Positions 62,491-64,000 of a DNA stretch of 64,000 nucleotides are shown piece by piece. The stretch covers positions 1,254,634-1,318,633 of the forward strand of contig NC_018333.1 in assembly GCF_000234665.1 (NCBI RefSeq), written 5' to 3'. This DNA is from Leishmania mexicana MHOM/GT/2001/U1103 (lineage: Eukaryota; Euglenozoa; Kinetoplastea; Trypanosomatida; Trypanosomatidae). The translations under genes and the position numbers were made by a program. The notes beneath the pieces are model-generated. The model was not told the DNA's origin. It saw nothing but the letters and a program-made list of their open reading frames with translations, and did not search any database. Numbering within the stretch: position 1 is the stretch's first letter; each line of letters begins with the position of its first letter.

Positions 62491-62808
62491 ATGCAGTACC
62501 TCGCCGCGTACGCCCTCGTGGCACTGTCTGGCAAGACGCCGTCGAAGGCGGACGTTCAGGCTGTCCTGAAGGCCGCCGGCGCTCCCGTGGATGACTCCCG
62601 CGTGGATGCCGTCTTCCAGGAGCTTGAGGGCAAGGACCTCAATGGGCTGATGACCGAGGGCCGCACGAAGCTGGTTGGCGCTGGCTCTGCCGCTCCTGCT
62701 GCCGCTGCCTCCACCGCTGGTGCCGCCGCTGCCCCTGTTGCCGAGACCAAGAAGGAGGAGCCCGAGGAGGAGGCCGACGACGACATGGGCTTCGGTCTCT
62801 TCGACTAG
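62491..62808 (+). CDS. 60S acidic ribosomal protein P2, copy 1
   Basis: A 105-aa ribosomal stalk protein. The helical dimerisation domain ([20 protein letters not shown], residues 1-60) is followed by an Ala-rich hinge ([18 protein letters not shown]) and the acidic tail ending [15 protein letters not shown]2 pairs with P1 on P0 and recruits elongation factors; the tail is the usual target of antibodies in leishmaniasis and autoimmune sera. The start at 62491 matches the second copy's N-terminus and excludes an upstream pyrimidine-rich reading. It differs from copy 2 at three residues: Thr16, Pro32 and Asn51. Confidence 0.98.
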   Translation: MQYLAAYALVALSGKTPSKADVQAVLKAAGAPVDDSRVDAVFQELEGKDLNGLMTEGRTKLVGAGSAAPAAAASTAGAAAAPVAETKKEEPEEEADDDMGFGLFD

Positions 62809-63331
62809 GCAGCCGCCGCACTGGGCCGCGTCACCCGCCTCTTGCCGCAGACTTCCATGCGGACCTGTTCTCATTGTTGTGCCGCGTCGCTTCTTTCTTT
62901 GCTTGTCTCTTTGTTTTTTCGTTTTATTTGGACCGGAAAGAGTCTGCAAATCGGACACACGATGCGGGGTGAGTGGATAGAAGGGGGTGGGAGGATGTGA
63001 GGTGGCTGCTTATGAGGCTGTCATCAGAAAAAGAAATAGAGGCGCCCTCCCTCCTCCGTTTCTTCTCTCCTCGTAGATGAGAGAGCCGAAAAGTGCCAAG
63101 GACACTGCACCAGCGTCACTAGCGGTGCCATGAAGAGAGGAAACTGCGCTTTTCTGCCGTGACCCCCTGCCTTAGATGAGCGAGAGAAGGTCTCATCTCA
63201 CAATGCCGTCATGACGCCATGCTTTTCTCTTATTCCTCCCTGGTCTTCTTGCTTCCTTCTCGTTTTTTTCCTTTCCATGCACTTTCTCCCGTAATGTTTT
63301 TGCCTCTTCTCGTACAAGAGGTGTAGTCAAG
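62809..63331. other. intergenic region between the P2 genes
   Basis: No gene is supported. The first 7 bases after the stop (gcagcc) match the sequence after copy 2; beyond that the two flanks are unrelated. Confidence 0.6.
63224..63318 (+). promoter_or_regulatory. candidate spliced-leader acceptor for second P2 gene
   Basis: An almost unbroken C/T tract from cttttctcttattcctccct to gcctcttctcg leads to tacaag (AG 63317-63318), only about 13 bases before the ATG at 63332. Confidence 0.5.
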
Positions 63332-63649
63332 ATGCAGTACCTCGCCGCGTACGCCCTCGTGGCACTGTCTGGCAAGATGCCGTCGAAGGCGGACGTTCAG
63401 GCTGTCCTGAAGGCCGCCGGCGCTGCCGTGGATGACTCCCGCGTGGATGCCGTCTTCCAGGAGCTTGAGGGCAAGGACCTCCATGGGCTGATGACCGAGG
63501 GCCGCACGAAGCTGGTTGGCGCTGGCTCTGCCGCTCCTGCTGCCGCTGCCTCCACCGCTGGTGCCGCCGCTGCCCCTGTTGCCGAGACCAAGAAGGAGGA
63601 GCCCGAGGAGGAGGCCGACGACGACATGGGCTTCGGTCTCTTCGACTAG
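63332..63649 (+). CDS. 60S acidic ribosomal protein P2, copy 2
   Basis: A 105-aa copy of the P2 protein at 62491. It carries Met16, Ala32 and His51 in place of Thr, Pro and Asn and is otherwise identical, including synonymous positions. The dimerisation domain, Ala-rich hinge and [10 protein letters not shown] tail are intact, so both copies should be functional. The near-perfect match stops at the stop codon plus a few bases. It lies 523 bases downstream of copy 1 in the same direction. Confidence 0.98.
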   Translation: MQYLAAYALVALSGKMPSKADVQAVLKAAGAAVDDSRVDAVFQELEGKDLHGLMTEGRTKLVGAGSAAPAAAASTAGAAAAPVAETKKEEPEEEADDDMGFGLFD

Positions 63650-64000
63650 GCAGCCTTCGTGAGTGGTCAACTGTTGTTACTTTTTGATTGGTTCATTTGC
63701 CTTTTTTTCCTCCGAGCAAAGAATAAAGCACACAACATCCCTGCACGTCGAAGCGATGCTACCAAACGGTCTCTTTGGTGCGAATAGTCCTTCAGTGACG
63801 GCGGCTCTTTCTCCCTCCTCCTCCTGACTTGATCTCCGCCACTCTCTTTCACCATCCCTTCTGTCTCTCTTCTTTGGTCCCCTGTTGATGTAACCTGCAT
63901 CAACCATGGCCAGGTAATTGTCATGACTCTTCAAGAGAATAGGGACTCCTACAAGGTCAAAGGTCTCTCCCTGTCCCAGTTTGTGCTGCAGTGTTCCGAC
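63650..64000. other. intergenic region, 3' end of window
   Basis: Downstream of the second P2 gene. T-rich at 63670-63715 and C/T-rich at 63800-63880; no gene starts before the window ends. Confidence 0.55.

Noticed and set aside
1..64000. tRNA, rRNA or snoRNA genes
   Set aside because: I looked for T-arm-like GGTTCGA and A/B-box patterns and saw none that fit a cloverleaf. snoRNAs cannot be excluded by eye.
1..64000. CRISPR arrays, bacterial operons, integrases or plasmid functions
   Set aside because: No short regularly spaced repeats or bacterial-type genes. The window is eukaryotic (trypanosomatid) by content and layout.

Overview
The window looks like nuclear DNA of a Leishmania-type trypanosomatid. 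All 25 genes I can support lie on the + strand, have no introns, and are separated by pyrimidine-rich intergenic regions. Several of these regions contain a polypyrimidine tract followed by the first AG, which is the pattern of a spliced-leader acceptor. This layout is one stretch of a polycistronic transcription unit with no strand switch. The gene content (S-adenosylmethionine synthetase, a CYP710-type sterol C22 desaturase, Mago nashi and tandem P2 acidic ribosomal proteins) fits, from memory, the region of Leishmania chromosome 30 that carries METK and CYP710C1. Species and chromosome are inferences and were not checked by search.

Layout from left to right: an unknown 248-aa protein; a SIZ/PIAS-type SUMO ligase; METK; a catalytically dead rhodanese-like protein; a mitochondrial GGQ release-factor-like protein; the CYP710 P450; Mago nashi; a CCCH zinc-finger protein; an SRPK kinase; ribosomal protein S14; F1 ATP synthase delta; a CDK5RAP3/C53-like protein (UFMylation, ER-phagy); a Pro/Ala-rich unknown; a PHO80-like cyclin with a Cys-pair tail; a gene-poor 4.2 kb stretch; the axonemal DRC3; ribosomal protein L15; V-ATPase subunit c''; an NTF2-fold small protein; a coiled-coil protein; a TTC39/IML2 TPR protein; a nine-helix membrane protein with a pseudolipase domain; a tiny mitochondrial membrane protein; a DDB1-type beta-propeller protein; and two P2 copies whose coding sequences are almost identical.

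The genes are mostly housekeeping and do not form a pathway-specific operon. RNA processing is represented by Mago, SRPK and the CCCH protein, translation by S14, L15, P2 and the mitochondrial release factor, energy and ion transport by ATP synthase delta and V-ATPase c'', and ubiquitin-like systems by the SUMO ligase, the C53-like protein and DDB1.

The accessory layer is a family of dispersed repeats in intergenic regions that I identify as SIDER-type degenerate retroposons. Two copies are complete and sense (27800-28540, 51973-52717) and one is complete and antisense (9937-10704). One is 5'-only (36194-36532), and two are 3'-only (2861-3141, 8036-8233). The last is fused directly to a coding relic resembling the Cys/His-rich C-terminal end of a retroposon polyprotein. 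Diagnostic bases show the copies to be mosaics of one another. This is the most unusual structure in the window.
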